NCBI GenBank assembly: GCA_029762755.1
Contig: JARVGH010000001.1
Location: forward strand, 1 to 64,000
DNA from: Candidatus Bathyarchaeum tardum
GTDB taxonomy: Archaea > Thermoproteota > Bathyarchaeia > Bathyarchaeales > Bathyarchaeaceae
Length of the DNA stretch: 64,000 nt
Reading direction: 5' to 3'
Below are positions 1 through 10,016 of this stretch, one piece after another (position 1 is the stretch's first letter; every line of letters starts with the position of its first letter). A model generated the notes under the pieces. The model had not been told where the DNA came from, ran no database searches, and worked only from the letters and a program-made list of their open reading frames with translations. The position numbers and the translations under genes were made by a program.

Positions 1-412
1 GTTCTTCTAACGCATGAGATTTGATGTTATAATGATACGAGGCAACGGGTAACCCGTCCACTTTTTTTGCAAACAAATAAGTTTCAATCGGGTACAGTGC
101 CCCAGCAGAAGGTGAGTTACGGAACTCGTAACCGCTTTCTTTTTTTGAATTCCGGTAGATTTCCATAAAAGATAGGCTAACTGGTCAATGCTTAGTTTTT
201 TCACAAAAACTGCGAACACTTTTTCGAGTTTGTATTGTTTTATCAAAGGAAAGGGTTTGAAACTGTTTGGAAAAAGGAAGTTCAACTCTTTTGTTATCAA
301 GGTAATGCTTGTAGGTGTCGTGTTTGTTTGCCCCGTCTAAGTAGCCAGCAATCATTTTATTTCGTTCATATTTTGTAGTTGATTGAAAGTTGTCACCAAC
401 ATTATTTTGCAA
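1..412 (-). pseudogene. SagB-type nitroreductase, frameshifted and cut by the window edge
   Basis: Reading leftward on the minus strand, three frames join into one SagB-type/nitroreductase-like protein. The first frame starts at 412 and runs through TRKSVRSF. The second carries LSIDQLAYLLWKSTGIQ. The third carries SGYEFRNSPSAGALYPIETY, the typical SagB-domain region around the flavin-binding core. Each join lies at a run of A (minus strand, near 195 and near 145) and needs one extra base to restore the frame. SagB-type enzymes are FMN-dependent oxidoreductases; some make azolines in peptide natural products, but many archaeal ones have no known substrate. No azoline partner genes are visible. 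The gene continues beyond position 1. The shifts may be real decay or homopolymer sequencing errors. Confidence 0.7.
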
Positions 413-515
413 AAAGAACCCTTCTGTAATCGAATAGAAGCGATCTTATTGTTTTTTTCAATGGCACAATATACGTCCTGATATCGTGATGTGCTGCAGC
501 GATCAAAACCCAAGT

Positions 516-1010
516 TTAGAACTGATTATAACCCAACAGTTCTTCTGCAGATTTCTTTTTTCTTGCATTTGGGGTTCCTGCTGGGTAACCTAAACTAATT
601 AGGGCAACTACTTTCCAGTCCTGTGGGATTTTGAGTGCCTGTTTGGTTTTTTGTTCGTTGAAGCTTCCTATCCAGCATGAGCCCGCTCCTAAACTCCACG
701 CCGTAAGTACCATGTTCTGTAACGCAATTGTTGTATCGACAACTGCCCATTTTCCAGTTAAACGAGATTTTACGTTAGCACATCCAACAATTACGACTGG
801 AGCTTTTTCAAGAAAACGGCTAAAGATTGCTTTCATTTCTTTTTTGAGTTCAGACTTTGTTACTACAATAAACCTGTAAGGCTGATTATTTACTGCAGAT
901 GGTGCTAGTCTGCCTGCTTCAAGTATCTGATCTAAGACTTGTTTTGGAATTTCTTTATCTTCATAACTTCTGATGCTTCTGCGATTAGAAATAACCTCAA
1001 ATATTGACAT
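516..1010 (-). CDS. Nitroreductase family protein
   Basis: A 164-residue protein of the short FMN-dependent nitroreductase type. It starts with the usual helix and the FMN-phosphate motif RRSIRSY (residues 10-16). NNQPYRF (about 41-47) follows, and GAGSCWIGSF (about 109-118) is the second conserved strand-loop. The family transfers two electrons from NAD(P)H to nitro, quinone or flavin-like substrates; the substrate here cannot be told. It lies just upstream of the frameshifted SagB-type relative on the same strand, so two nitroreductase-fold genes are adjacent and only this one is intact. The ATG is followed at once by the family N-terminus, which supports the start. Confidence 0.88.
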   Translation of the reverse strand: MSIFEVISNRRSIRSYEDKEIPKQVLDQILEAGRLAPSAVNNQPYRFIVVTKSELKKEMKAIFSRFLEKAPVVIVGCANVKSRLTGKWAVVDTTIALQNMVLTAWSLGAGSCWIGSFNEQKTKQALKIPQDWKVVALISLGYPAGTPNARKKKSAEELLGYNQF

Positions 1011-1159
1011 AAAACTTAACCATATTTTCTATTGTTTTGGTGGTATATTTCTTCTAGCTTTTAAAAACACGAAAAGCAAGGCTTATAGGTAAATTGTTCC
1101 ATCTAAAAAATCCTTAACTATGTAACTCTGTAAAATATTTAAACCGTAGAGGCTTTTTT

Positions 1160-2371
1160 GTGAAAAAAAACAAAAACGAAGAAACAGACGATTTCGTGTT
1201 CGATAAGCGCCTCTACATAATTTTTATGATAATGTTCACTGAAGTACTGGGTTTTAGCAGTGTTTTGCCCCTGATTCCATTTCTTGGATTAGAAATTGGA
1301 TTAACTCCAGTACAAATTGGTCTTATCGCCAGTGTGTTCAGTTTTTGCCAGTTATTCGCCAGCCCAATAACTGGAAAACTAAGTGACCACTTTGGAAGAA
1401 AACCCTTGTTCATTTTAAGTCAACTAAGCACCTTTGCAGGTTTCATGTTTCTTGGATTTGCCACAACTGCAATTCTGTTAATTATTTCACGATTAATCGA
1501 CGGATTGCTTGGAAGCAACATGACTGTTAGTGAAGCCTACATCAGCGACATCACTGAACCCAAACACCGAACCCGAGTCTACGGATACTCCAGCGGAATA
1601 TTTGGAGCAGGTTTGATATTTGGACCAGTTATAGGCGGATTGCTTTCAAGAATTAACTTTTCTGTTCCAATGTTTTTTGCAGCAGGAATAACCTTGATTT
1701 CCCTTGTTCTGATTGTCCTGTTTCTTCCAGAGACAATCACCAAAAAAACCGAAAAAATTTCCCTTAAATTCAATGACGTTATCCCAGTTGAGGAAGTTAA
1801 ACAATTTGCAAAAACTCCAAAAGTTAGAAACTACTTATCAATGTTTTTCGTTTATAGCATCGCCTTTTTTCTGTTCCTTTCCAATTTTGGTTTACTGGCA
1901 GAAAAACAGTTTCACGTTACCGCCGATCAAGTTAGCTTCTACATGGCATGGATAGGTATACTGAGAGTAATAATTCAAACCGCCTTAATCTCTCGTATCC
2001 TTCGTTTTTTGGGTGAAAACCGAGCCCTAATAACTGCAATAGTTTCTATGACTGTAGCTATGATAATTCTTGCATTTTCCGCAGAATACCTCTTGGTTTT
2101 TGTTCCTCTAATCTTTCTTGCTTATGGAACTGGACTCAGCAGACCCATTTTTATCAGCAACCTTACAAACAGCGTTACTCAAAAAGAAACAGCTACTATT
2201 CTGGGAGTAAATAACTCCTTGACTAGTATCGCCCAAATCATCACGCCAATCTTAGGTGGATTCATGATCGAATACTTGCCGCCACAACTGTTGCCTTTAA
2301 CGTCAGCTGTGTTCTTTGTTTCAATTCTACCCTTACTTAGGAACCGAAAAAATCTACCCCGAACTGAGTAA
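1160..2371 (+). CDS. MFS transporter, drug-efflux type
   Basis: A 403-residue membrane protein with twelve hydrophobic segments. The MFS motif A, GKLSDHFGRKP, is at residues 72-82 between helices 2 and 3, and the GPVIGGLLS motif of helix 5 is typical of proton-driven drug exporters (TetA/Bmr-like). The N-terminus is a short charged cytoplasmic tail. The start is GTG, preceded by GAGG about seven bases upstream. A TATA-like stretch (aaaatatttaaa, about 1132-1143) is so close that the transcript leader must be very short or absent. The transported compound cannot be inferred. It diverges from the nitroreductase gene. Confidence 0.9.
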   Translation: MKKNKNEETDDFVFDKRLYIIFMIMFTEVLGFSSVLPLIPFLGLEIGLTPVQIGLIASVFSFCQLFASPITGKLSDHFGRKPLFILSQLSTFAGFMFLGFATTAILLIISRLIDGLLGSNMTVSEAYISDITEPKHRTRVYGYSSGIFGAGLIFGPVIGGLLSRINFSVPMFFAAGITLISLVLIVLFLPETITKKTEKISLKFNDVIPVEEVKQFAKTPKVRNYLSMFFVYSIAFFLFLSNFGLLAEKQFHVTADQVSFYMAWIGILRVIIQTALISRILRFLGENRALITAIVSMTVAMIILAFSAEYLLVFVPLIFLAYGTGLSRPIFISNLTNSVTQKETATILGVNNSLTSIAQIITPILGGFMIEYLPPQLLPLTSAVFFVSILPLLRNRKNLPRTE

Positions 2372-2377
2372 TCAGTC

Positions 2378-2692
2378 ATGCATTTTTTTGAATATATTTT
2401 TCTAGTTAAAGCACCAAACGGAACTGAAATCCATAATATGGAAAGCGTTTCTGAAGGAACAGAATTTGAGTTCATGGCTGACCAAGTGGTGTATACACCT
2501 TAGTTTTTACTAATGCCGGGTTAGTTTCAAGAACTGTAAACTTAACCTACAAAATAAAAACTGACAATTGCTGGACTGGACTGGTGTCAAATACTAATTG
2601 CCGCCTTTTTAGTAATAATTTTAATTGTTATTGGAATAAAATTCCATTTTAAAAAAGGAAACCCTAAACGTGTAACATGCAGTCGTCTTTAG
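2378..2692 (+). pseudogene. Remnant of a GOLD/p24-like C-terminally anchored protein
   Basis: Two frames join into the end of an emp24/GOLD-like protein. The first (from 2378) reads VKAPNGTEIHNMESVSEGTEFEFMADQV and the second continues GVYTLVFTNAGLVSRTVNLTYKI, then a hydrophobic anchor (LIAAFLVIILIVIGIKF) and a basic tail ending at 2692. The frame changes by one base near 2495. The N-terminal signal and first strands are missing: the reading begins directly after the MFS gene stop at 2371. The piece is therefore both 5'-truncated and frameshifted, and is best seen as a decayed gene. GOLD domains are beta-sandwich modules; archaeal versions are secreted with one anchor. Confidence 0.6.
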
Positions 2693-2969
2693 CTTACAAA
2701 AAGTACTTTTGTTGTCGATATTTTGTTAATTTTCGCATTGTAATATGAGTTATTTTTTTATAATAAAAAAATAAATAAGGATTTAATTTAATTATATTTA
2801 GAATTTTTTTACGGTTAATTTCATTTTTGATAACTATTTTTGCGAAAATTTGAAATCCCCCTTTTTTGGACGTAAAATATGGAACTATCTTCTAGAACAG
2901 CCTTTCTTGGCTCTTTATTAATCACTTTCTCCCCCGTTTTTTATGAAGACCTCTGGAGTTTGATAAAAA

Positions 2970-3665
2970 ATGACATATTCCCCTCTTGCAGTTTTGCTGG
3001 CAGCGTATAATGAAGAGGAAGGAATAGCTCCCACTATATGTGAACTCAAAGAAGTTTTGAGTGAACCTTATTTAGTTGTTGTTGACGGTCAAAGTTCTGA
3101 CAGAACCTTCGAACTAGCCAAAGGTCTAGGTGCAGACGTAATCCTTCAAAGAACGAAAGGAAAAGGTAAAGGTGACGCCATTTCCCAAGGGCTATGTCAT
3201 CTTAACGGTGATGCATCTTATGTTGTCTTAACTGATGCCGATTACACTTATCCTGCTAAACACATTAAAGAAATGATTTATGTTCTTGATCAAAATCCTG
3301 ATGTTGGAATGGTTTTAGGGGACCGATTCAACAAAACCTATGAACATGAATCCGATCGCAACAAATTTTACCTTGGAAACCGCATTTTGGGTTTTGCCCA
3401 ACGGCTATTCAATGGCGTGGATTTGAATGACCCTTACTCTGGTCTTAGAATTGTTCGCTCGGAAGTCTTGAAAGGCTGGAAACCAAAATCTGAAGGCTTT
3501 GACATCGAAGCAGAAATCAATCATCACGTTAGAAAATCAGGCTATAAAATAGTTGAGTTGCCTATCATGTACCGAAAACGGTTGGGCAAAAAGAAACTTG
3601 GTTTCAGGGATGGACTTAAAATACTTCGACGAATTATCATCGAAACCATGACTTCCTACACTTAA
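2970..3665 (+). CDS. Family 2 glycosyltransferase (dolichyl-phosphate sugar synthase-like)
   Basis: A 231-residue GT-A fold enzyme. AAYNEEEGI (11-19) is the nucleotide-sugar binding start of GT2 enzymes, VVDGQSSDRT (37-46) follows, and LTDADYTYP (87-95) holds the DxD-type metal-binding acidic residues. The C-terminal part (SEGFDIEAEINHHV, then GYKIVELPI) matches dolichyl-phosphate glucose/mannose synthases, which load a sugar onto a polyprenyl phosphate at the inner membrane face. No membrane helix is present, so it resembles the soluble members. It stands alone, followed by a gap of about 120 bases. The exact sugar is unknown. Confidence 0.88.
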   Translation: MTYSPLAVLLAAYNEEEGIAPTICELKEVLSEPYLVVVDGQSSDRTFELAKGLGADVILQRTKGKGKGDAISQGLCHLNGDASYVVLTDADYTYPAKHIKEMIYVLDQNPDVGMVLGDRFNKTYEHESDRNKFYLGNRILGFAQRLFNGVDLNDPYSGLRIVRSEVLKGWKPKSEGFDIEAEINHHVRKSGYKIVELPIMYRKRLGKKKLGFRDGLKILRRIIIETMTSYT

Positions 3666-3788
3666 CTGGTATAGTGTTGCAGTTTTGTTCAAATATACTT
3701 AGTTGCTGGTTTTACTTCAAGCAATTTTTTGTTTGTTATTTATCCCAAACTTATTTTGCCCAAAGTAGCAATAATTGTTTGAACTAAG

Positions 3789-5063
3789 ATGATTACTGTA
3801 GCGGTCGTAGGTGCAGGTGTTGGTGGATGTTCTGCAGCATATTTTGCCCGTAAATATATTCCGGGTTCAAATGTTACAATTTATGAAGCAAAAAGCAGGG
3901 TTGGCGGACGAGCCTTCACGTATCATCAAGAGCAAATCCAAAATGAGTTAGGGGCTGAGTTCTTCAACTCCAGCAACATAATTGTTTCTGGTCTGGTAAC
4001 TGAGTTGGGTCTTCAAACAAAAAAACTGAACGACCTAATTGATATTGCAGTTTGGAATGGAAACGAGATTATTTTTCAATCTGGGCAATCCTTGTTTTAC
4101 AAAATGTTAGGTTTGGTGAACAATTACAAGTTTAGTGTTCCAAAATTGCTATTTAGTTTAAAACTGTCAGAACGAAACATAAAAAATCTTTACAAACAAC
4201 AAGAAAAAAGTCCTGCAGAATTTTGGAAACTTTTTGAGAGCGTTGGTCTTGATAAATGGTACAAAAGTTCATTTGAAAAAATTCTTTTGGACAAGGGTGT
4301 AGACACAAGTTTTATCGATGAACTGATCACGCCAATAACCCGGATAATCTATTCTCAAAACGCTTCGCTTGGAGGCTTTGCTGGATTGGTTGCGTTACTA
4401 GGGGTTTACAGTCAAGACCTTTACAACCTCAAGGACGGCAACCAAGCTTTGCCAAAAAAACTACTTGAAGCATCAAATTCCAAAGTTGAATTAGAAACTA
4501 AGGTCAAGGTTGTTGAGAAATTGTCTGACGGTACTTTTCTAGTTTATGCTGGAGAAAAGGTTTCAGTTTTTGATGCTGTGATTGTTGCCGCTCCTTTGGA
4601 GGTTGCCAATATATCTTTTGATGGTGTAACTATTCAAAATCAGCTTCGTGAATATCAAACAATTTATGTGCGGCTGATGAAGGGTCAAATTAATCCTGGT
4701 TACTTTAATTTGTCTTCTTCCAAGTTGCCTAGTATCGTATTGACTTCTCAAGAAGCAGATCCTTTTACCCGTTTTTCCATTAATCAATCAACAAAGAAGG
4801 GCGAGTCGTGGGTGACGGTTACCTCCACAAAACCTTTGGAGGACAGTTTTGTAGATGAACTTTTCAAAAAGGGTGCAACAGTGTTTGATCACACTTGGTG
4901 TGCAGCTTACCCTGTTTTTGAGCCAATACAAAAGCTTCCCAACATGTGTCTTGATGATAATTTGCTGTATCTTAATGGCATCGAGTCTGCAGCATCAAGT
5001 ATGGAGACTTCAACTTTTGCTGCTTTAAACAGTGTGAAGGCTATTATGGAACAGTTAGGGTGA
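3789..5063 (+). CDS. Prenylcysteine oxidase-like FAD-dependent oxidoreductase
   Basis: A 424-residue flavoprotein. [13 protein letters not shown] (6-18) is the FAD dinucleotide-binding loop, and [12 protein letters not shown] (32-43) followed by [11 protein letters not shown] (53-63) is the amine-oxidase/protoporphyrinogen-oxidase pattern. Residues about 178-225 ([20 protein letters not shown], then a [13 protein letters not shown] stretch) resemble the prenylcysteine lyase domain of eukaryotic PCYOX1, which oxidatively releases a prenyl aldehyde and free cysteine. The following gene is cysK, beginning about 55 bases downstream, so a link to cysteine or to isoprenoid thioether turnover is possible but unproven. 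A general amine or carotenoid-type oxidase remains the alternative. Confidence 0.75.
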   Translation: MITVAVVGAGVGGCSAAYFARKYIPGSNVTIYEAKSRVGGRAFTYHQEQIQNELGAEFFNSSNIIVSGLVTELGLQTKKLNDLIDIAVWNGNEIIFQSGQSLFYKMLGLVNNYKFSVPKLLFSLKLSERNIKNLYKQQEKSPAEFWKLFESVGLDKWYKSSFEKILLDKGVDTSFIDELITPITRIIYSQNASLGGFAGLVALLGVYSQDLYNLKDGNQALPKKLLEASNSKVELETKVKVVEKLSDGTFLVYAGEKVSVFDAVIVAAPLEVANISFDGVTIQNQLREYQTIYVRLMKGQINPGYFNLSSSKLPSIVLTSQEADPFTRFSINQSTKKGESWVTVTSTKPLEDSFVDELFKKGATVFDHTWCAAYPVFEPIQKLPNMCLDDNLLYLNGIESAASSMETSTFAALNSVKAIMEQLG

Positions 5064-5118
5064 TTGGGACAAAATTATTATAACAGTGTTATATTCCTAT
5101 TTGTTATGGGTGCCAAAT

Positions 5119-6048
5119 ATGGAAACAAAAAATTCTGTTCTCGAACTAATCGGAAATACTCCCCTAGTTAAGCTAAACCGAATCACAGACGATGCACACT
5201 GCAATATCTTCGTTAAAATTGAATCCCAAAATCCGGGAGGCAGTGTAAAAGACAGAATTGGTTTATCCATGATTCTTGAGGCAGAAAAACAAGGCAAAAT
5301 CAACAAAGACACCGTAATAATTGAACCCACCAGCGGAAACACTGGAATTGGGTTAGCTCTGGTTAGTGCAGTTAAAGGCTACAAACTAATCTTAACAATG
5401 CCTGAATCCATGACCCTAGAACGTCGTCGCTTACTCAAAGCATATGGGGCAGAATTGGTTCTTACTCCAGCCAAAGAAGGAATGCCCGGTGCCATCAAAA
5501 AAGCAGAAGAACTAGTTGCACAAAATCCGAATGCCATTCTTCTTCAACAGTTCCAAAATCTTGCAAACCCCAAAATTCATCTGGAAACCACAGGTCCAGA
5601 AATCTGGAGAGCAACAGTTGGAAAAATTGACATTCTAGTTGCTGGGGTGGGAACTGGAGGAACGGTAACTGGAATTGCTGAGTTCATCAAAAAACTGAAG
5701 CCTTCATTCAAGGTAGTTGCAGTGGAGCCCTTTGATTCTCCAGTGTTGTCTGGAGGGAGAGCTGGACCTCACAAGATTCAGGGGATTGGTGCGGGATTTA
5801 AGCCTGACATACTAAAAACTGAGTTGCTTGATGAAGTTTTCAAAGTAAAATATGAAGATGCTGTAGAAACTGCTCGTTTGTTGGCAAAAAATGAAGGAAT
5901 CCTTGCTGGAATTTCTTCTGGAGCTGCTACTTTTGCTGGGCTGCAGATTGCTCAACGTGCAGAAAACAAAAATAAAACCATTGTAGTAATTTTGCCTGAC
6001 ACTGGTGAGCGTTACTTAACAACTTCTTTATATGCGGCAGAAGAATAA
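5119..6048 (+). CDS. cysK: Cysteine synthase (O-acetylserine sulfhydrylase)
   Basis: A 309-residue PLP enzyme of the cysteine synthase family, joining O-acetylserine (or a related activated serine) with sulfide to give cysteine. With the start at 5119 ([15 protein letters not shown]), the PLP lysine is K44 in NPGGSVKDR, the substrate loop TSGNTG is at 71-76, and the phosphate-binding GTGGT lies near residue 180. An upstream ATG at 5086 would add eleven hydrophobic residues not expected in the family, so 5119 is preferred. The serine acetyltransferase gene follows by 95 bases, giving a two-step cysteine pathway. Confidence 0.93.
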   Translation: METKNSVLELIGNTPLVKLNRITDDAHCNIFVKIESQNPGGSVKDRIGLSMILEAEKQGKINKDTVIIEPTSGNTGIGLALVSAVKGYKLILTMPESMTLERRRLLKAYGAELVLTPAKEGMPGAIKKAEELVAQNPNAILLQQFQNLANPKIHLETTGPEIWRATVGKIDILVAGVGTGGTVTGIAEFIKKLKPSFKVVAVEPFDSPVLSGGRAGPHKIQGIGAGFKPDILKTELLDEVFKVKYEDAVETARLLAKNEGILAGISSGAATFAGLQIAQRAENKNKTIVVILPDTGERYLTTSLYAAEE

Positions 6049-6143
6049 ACGAAATCGGGGAATATATCATCAGCGCCAAAAAATGCCTGAAAACTAAACC
6101 CAACCCTGATGCAGGGCTTCTTGAGTGGGATTCTGAAAAAATA

Positions 6144-7103
6144 ATGGAAACTTTGAAGAGTAAAGTTGTTGTTGACGAAAAAAAATGGAAACAAAACAGT
6201 TTACCGCGGCTGGTTAAAGAAATTTCCGAAAATTACAACATTTATGGTGGAATTAATCATCTTGATGGGAAAGATTTGCCGTCAAAAAAAGTTGTAATTG
6301 AAATTTTTGAAGACATCATTTCGGTACTGTTTCCCGGTTATCTTGGAAAAGAAAAAATCACAAAAACTAACATCTCAGATTACTTGAATAAAACCTTAGA
6401 ATCCATATATTCTCGTTTGGTTGTTGAAGTTGACAAAAGCCTGAAATATTTTTGTAAAAAAAGTGAAAAATGCTCCGAAGATATTTGTAATCAATTTGCC
6501 CGGGTTATTGTTGGGGAACTCTTAGACGAACTTTGTAACATTCGAATATTATTGAATGGTGACATTCAAGCAGCTTATGAAGGTGACCCCGCTGCCAGAA
6601 GTGTGGATGAGGTGATTTTGAGTTATCCGTGTGTGTTGGCGATTTCTTCTCATCGTGTTGCTCATCAGTTGTATGTTCGAGGGGTTCCTTTGATTCCCAG
6701 AATAATGAGTGAATACGCCCATTCTATAACGGGTATTGATATTCATCCAGGGGCAACCATTGGAAAGAACTTCTTCATAGACCATGGAACCAGCGTCATC
6801 ATCGGAGAAACAGCAGAAATCGGGGACAACGTGAAAATCTATCAAGGAGTAACGTTGGGGGCTCTTAGTTTTCCACGGGATGAAAAAGGCAAACTCATCA
6901 AAGGCATAAAACGGCACCCCACAGTAGGCAACAACGTAATCATCTATTCCAATGCTTCTATCCTTGGAGAAAAAGCAGTAATTGGTGACAACTCAGTAAT
7001 TGGAGGAAACGTCTGGATAACCACAAAAATCCCCCAAGGCACAATAATCACACTTAAACCCCCAAAACTAAAAGTCAGCACAAAAATAACCGAACAAAAA
7101 TGA
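6144..7103 (+). CDS. cysE: Serine O-acetyltransferase
   Basis: A 319-residue hexapeptide-repeat enzyme making O-acetylserine for the cysteine synthase encoded just upstream. The first 140 residues are the helical N-terminal region of the EpsC-type branch. DPAARSVDEVILSYP, then HRVAHQLY, GIDIHPGATIG and DHGTSVIIGETAEIG carry the catalytic His/Asp and the left-handed beta-helix turns. A short GC-rich hairpin (CCCTG-ATG-CAGGG, about 6104-6116) sits between cysK and this gene. The frame stays open for some distance upstream of the ATG without an obvious start, so a slightly longer N-terminus with an unusual start cannot be excluded. Confidence 0.92.
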   Translation: METLKSKVVVDEKKWKQNSLPRLVKEISENYNIYGGINHLDGKDLPSKKVVIEIFEDIISVLFPGYLGKEKITKTNISDYLNKTLESIYSRLVVEVDKSLKYFCKKSEKCSEDICNQFARVIVGELLDELCNIRILLNGDIQAAYEGDPAARSVDEVILSYPCVLAISSHRVAHQLYVRGVPLIPRIMSEYAHSITGIDIHPGATIGKNFFIDHGTSVIIGETAEIGDNVKIYQGVTLGALSFPRDEKGKLIKGIKRHPTVGNNVIIYSNASILGEKAVIGDNSVIGGNVWITTKIPQGTIITLKPPKLKVSTKITEQK

Positions 7104-7322
7104 ACTAATTATTTGTTGTTGCAAAATGGAATGACATATTCACAAGATTGTTAATATCTAAATTGAATGACCCTTTAGATATTTTTCCATGAATATTTTT
7201 TAAATTTTGTTGAATTTATTCAGTATAAATTGTAAAGAAGTTTGCGTAACAGTTTCTAGAGTTTTTAATTGTAGTTGCTGTTTTGGATATCTTTTTATCA
7301 AAATGTAAAGTTAGTGTATTTT

Positions 7323-8204
7323 ATGCCTGAACGTGAGCAGAGGGTTCGTTTGGTTGCTTTTTTGAATTTAGCTTCTACCATTTTGGAGATTTTTGGGGGC
7401 TTGTGGACCAACAGCCTAGCTATATTATCTGATGCTTTGCACGATTTTGGTGACAGCGTTGCATTGCTGGTTTCGTGGTTGTTTGAAAGAGGAGCAAAAA
7501 AATCCCCTGACACCAACCGAACTTTTGGATATCAACGTCTCTCCTTGTTTTCTGCGATATTTTCTGCCTCTATATTGGTAGGGGGCTCAATATTTATCAT
7601 GTTCCAAGCAATCCCCAGACTTCTAAACCCCGAAACCGTAAATTCTTTGGGGATGATAGGCATCGCCCTAATCGGCATTTTGTTTAACGGCGCAGGATTC
7701 ATAATGCTTAAAAAAGGGGAAAGCCTAAACGAAAAAGTACTATCATGGCACCTGCTGGAAGACGTTCTGGGCTGGGCAGCAATACTTGTTGGCGGCGTAA
7801 TAATTTACTTCTGGGAAATCTTCATTCTGGACCCGTTAATGACCATCGGCTTAACCGTGTTCATCATTTACAACGTAGCCAAAAATCTGCGAGAAGCAAT
7901 CAACATCCTCATGCAAGGTGTCCCCAAACACATCAACCTTGAAGGAGTCAAAGCTGACCTTCAAAAAATCACAGGGGTACTTGGAATCCATGACATTCAC
8001 ATATGGTCTCTAGAAGGAGAAACTGACGTATTTACCGCCCACGTAGTACTGGATAATCAGACTCTCAAAAGCCCTGAACCAACAAAGCACGCCATCAAAG
8101 AAACACTCCTCAAGCACCACATCGAACACTCTACAATTGAACTTGAAAGCAAATACCAGTGTAGCGGCATGGTTTGTGAAGAACGCGATCCAAACACCAC
8201 TTAA
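7323..8204 (+). CDS. Cation diffusion facilitator (heavy-metal efflux)
   Basis: A 293-residue CDF protein exporting Zn(II) or similar ions in exchange for protons. Six membrane helices are visible, with the helix-2 metal site in SDALHDFGDS (36-45) and the helix-5 partner in WHLLEDVLGW. The cytoplasmic C-terminal domain contains GVLGIHDIHIWSL and DVFTAHVVL, the metal-binding ferredoxin-like dimer domain, and ends with CSGMVCEE, which may add a metal ligand pair. An in-frame start at 7275 would add sixteen residues; the ATG at 7323 fits the family. No metal-responsive regulator is adjacent. Confidence 0.9.
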   Translation: MPEREQRVRLVAFLNLASTILEIFGGLWTNSLAILSDALHDFGDSVALLVSWLFERGAKKSPDTNRTFGYQRLSLFSAIFSASILVGGSIFIMFQAIPRLLNPETVNSLGMIGIALIGILFNGAGFIMLKKGESLNEKVLSWHLLEDVLGWAAILVGGVIIYFWEIFILDPLMTIGLTVFIIYNVAKNLREAINILMQGVPKHINLEGVKADLQKITGVLGIHDIHIWSLEGETDVFTAHVVLDNQTLKSPEPTKHAIKETLLKHHIEHSTIELESKYQCSGMVCEERDPNTT

Positions 8205-8428
8205 TTTTTTTTTTCACCAAAGAAAAACATGGTTTCTAACCTCAAAAAATCCCAAAAACCGGCAAACAACAGCAGGAACATTTTAATGTAAAGAACTGGC
8301 AAAATTTTATTCGAACTTACCTCTGCGAAAAAAATCTAGTATTTACTACGTAATTTTCTATATATTTTTTCTGTAGATGCACTTCAGAAACAATTTAAAT
8401 GCATGAGTAATAACCTGAGCTGTCCAAA

Positions 8429-8689
8429 ATGGGGTCATATAACGTGCCAACTGAACCAATTCTTCAATTACTGGAAAACGGCGAATGGCATTACCTTAAG
8501 GACATCCCCAAACAAACTGCCTTAAACAGTATCACTGTCAAGTACATCACAAAATTTTTGACAAAATACAAATTTATTAAATTGGACCAAACAAAACAAA
8601 AAATAAAACTTGATTTACCCACTACTGTTTTTTTTAATAAAATTCGACAAATCGAAAATGAAGAAAGTGTAAAAACTCTGAAATTATAA
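8429..8689 (+). CDS. Small winged-helix-like protein
   Basis: An 86-residue protein. EPILQLLENGEWHYLKDIPKQ, then a helix with ITVKYITKFLTKYKFIKLD and a beta-hairpin with Lys-rich strands, fits a minimal winged-helix DNA-binding domain: H1, recognition helix, wing. It resembles small archaeal transcription regulators but has no recognised family signature, and no ligand domain. It stands alone between the CDF gene and the sugar cluster. An AT-rich TATA-like region (about 8355-8400) precedes it. The DNA-binding function is inferred from the pattern only. Confidence 0.6.
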   Translation: MGSYNVPTEPILQLLENGEWHYLKDIPKQTALNSITVKYITKFLTKYKFIKLDQTKQKIKLDLPTTVFFNKIRQIENEESVKTLKL

Positions 8690-8855
8690 CTGAAGAATTT
8701 TAATCTAATTTTTTGTTTTTAGGGTTTTTGGAAGATTCCTGAGTAATTTCTTTCCGACAACTGAACATCTTTGACCATTACCTCTTTCATGTTCTTTTTT
8801 CATCCTGACTTGGAACTCAACTATAAATTCTACTGAAGTTTTAGTGGATATTTTA

Positions 8856-9956
8856 TCATAATTCTTTCAAAGTGGTTATGATGTAATCAATATCTTCTTT
8901 AGTTACTTGAGGATGAACAGGTAAACTTAGCACCTGATTGCATGCATCCTCGGTGTTAGGACAATTAACCTCTCCATATCCTAAATCCTGGTACAACGGT
9001 TGTTTGTAAATTGGAATTGGATAATGAACAGCAACACCAATGCCTTTCTCGGATAAACAATTGGAAAGTTCATCTCTACTAATGGAAAAACCGTTTTCCA
9101 CTTTTATTACATATTGATGAAAAACGTGTTCAACATCTCGATCCACATACGGAACTGTTAACCCCTTAATTCCGTTAATTCCTTTGGTTAACAGATTTGC
9201 GTTTTCCATTCTTTTTTTATTGAATTTATAAAGTTTCTTTAGTTGAACCAAACCAATCGAAGCATTAAGGTCAGTCATCCGATAGTTATAACCTAAAACA
9301 TTATGAGTATATTTTTTTGTTTCACCATGACTTCTAATCAGGCGCATCATATCTGCTAGTTTCTGTTGATTAGTTGTAATAATTCCTCCTTCCCCTGCCA
9401 TCATATTCTTTGTGGCATAAAGACTAAAACAACCCAAAGTTCCTATGCTACCTACTTTTTCCCCTTTATATTCTGCACCATGGGCCTGAGCTGCATCCTC
9501 AACTAAAACAATTCCCTTGTCGTCAGCAATTTCTTTTAAATAATTCATTCTTGCAGGTTGCCCAAAAATGTGAACTGGAATTATTGCCTTAGTTTTTGAA
9601 GTTATTTTTTCTGCAACATCTGATGGGTCAATGTTGAATGTTTTAGGGTCTATGTCTGCAAACACTGGTTTTGCATTTTGAAACAAAATACAATTACCCG
9701 AAGCAACAAAAGAAAAAGCCGAAGTTATTACCTCATCCCCAGGACCAATATTGATTGCCTTTAAAGCTACGTCCAAAGCAACTGTTCCATTACTCACCGC
9801 AACTGCGTGTTCAACACCAATGTATTCTCCAAATTTTTCCTCAAATTCTTTGACTTTTTTTCCCTGAACCAACATGCCTGATTCAAGGACTTCTTTTACT
9901 GCTTCCATTTCTTCTATTCCGATTTCAGGTTTTGCAATCGGTATTTTGCGGTTCAT
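8856..9956 (-). CDS. DegT/DnrJ/EryC1/StrS sugar aminotransferase
   Basis: A 366-residue PLP enzyme that aminates keto sugars on nucleotide carriers. The PLP lysine is K183 in SLYATKNMMAGEGG. D154 in VEDAAQAHG binds the pyridine nitrogen, and SNGTVALDVAL (55-65) is the phosphate-side loop. It is the last gene of a minus-strand set containing a dehydrogenase homologue, a hexapeptide acyltransferase and an Alg14-Alg13-like glycosyltransferase. That is the usual composition of a pathway making an N-acetylated amino sugar for surface glycans or protein N-glycosylation. The upstream gene ends 60 bases before this start. Confidence 0.93.
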   Translation of the reverse strand: MNRKIPIAKPEIGIEEMEAVKEVLESGMLVQGKKVKEFEEKFGEYIGVEHAVAVSNGTVALDVALKAINIGPGDEVITSAFSFVASGNCILFQNAKPVFADIDPKTFNIDPSDVAEKITSKTKAIIPVHIFGQPARMNYLKEIADDKGIVLVEDAAQAHGAEYKGEKVGSIGTLGCFSLYATKNMMAGEGGIITTNQQKLADMMRLIRSHGETKKYTHNVLGYNYRMTDLNASIGLVQLKKLYKFNKKRMENANLLTKGINGIKGLTVPYVDRDVEHVFHQYVIKVENGFSISRDELSNCLSEKGIGVAVHYPIPIYKQPLYQDLGYGEVNCPNTEDACNQVLSLPVHPQVTKEDIDYIITTLKEL

Positions 9957-10016
9957 TGTTTTCCATCACCTGTTATTATTTTTTTTTTTAATTTCACAAA
10001 TTATTTGGTTCGGGAT

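Noticed and set aside
1213-1413. Many short frames opposite or inside long genes (for example 1213-1413, 6549-6917, 43305-43652)
   Set aside because: They are shadows of clear protein families on the other frame and show no motifs or ribosome sites.
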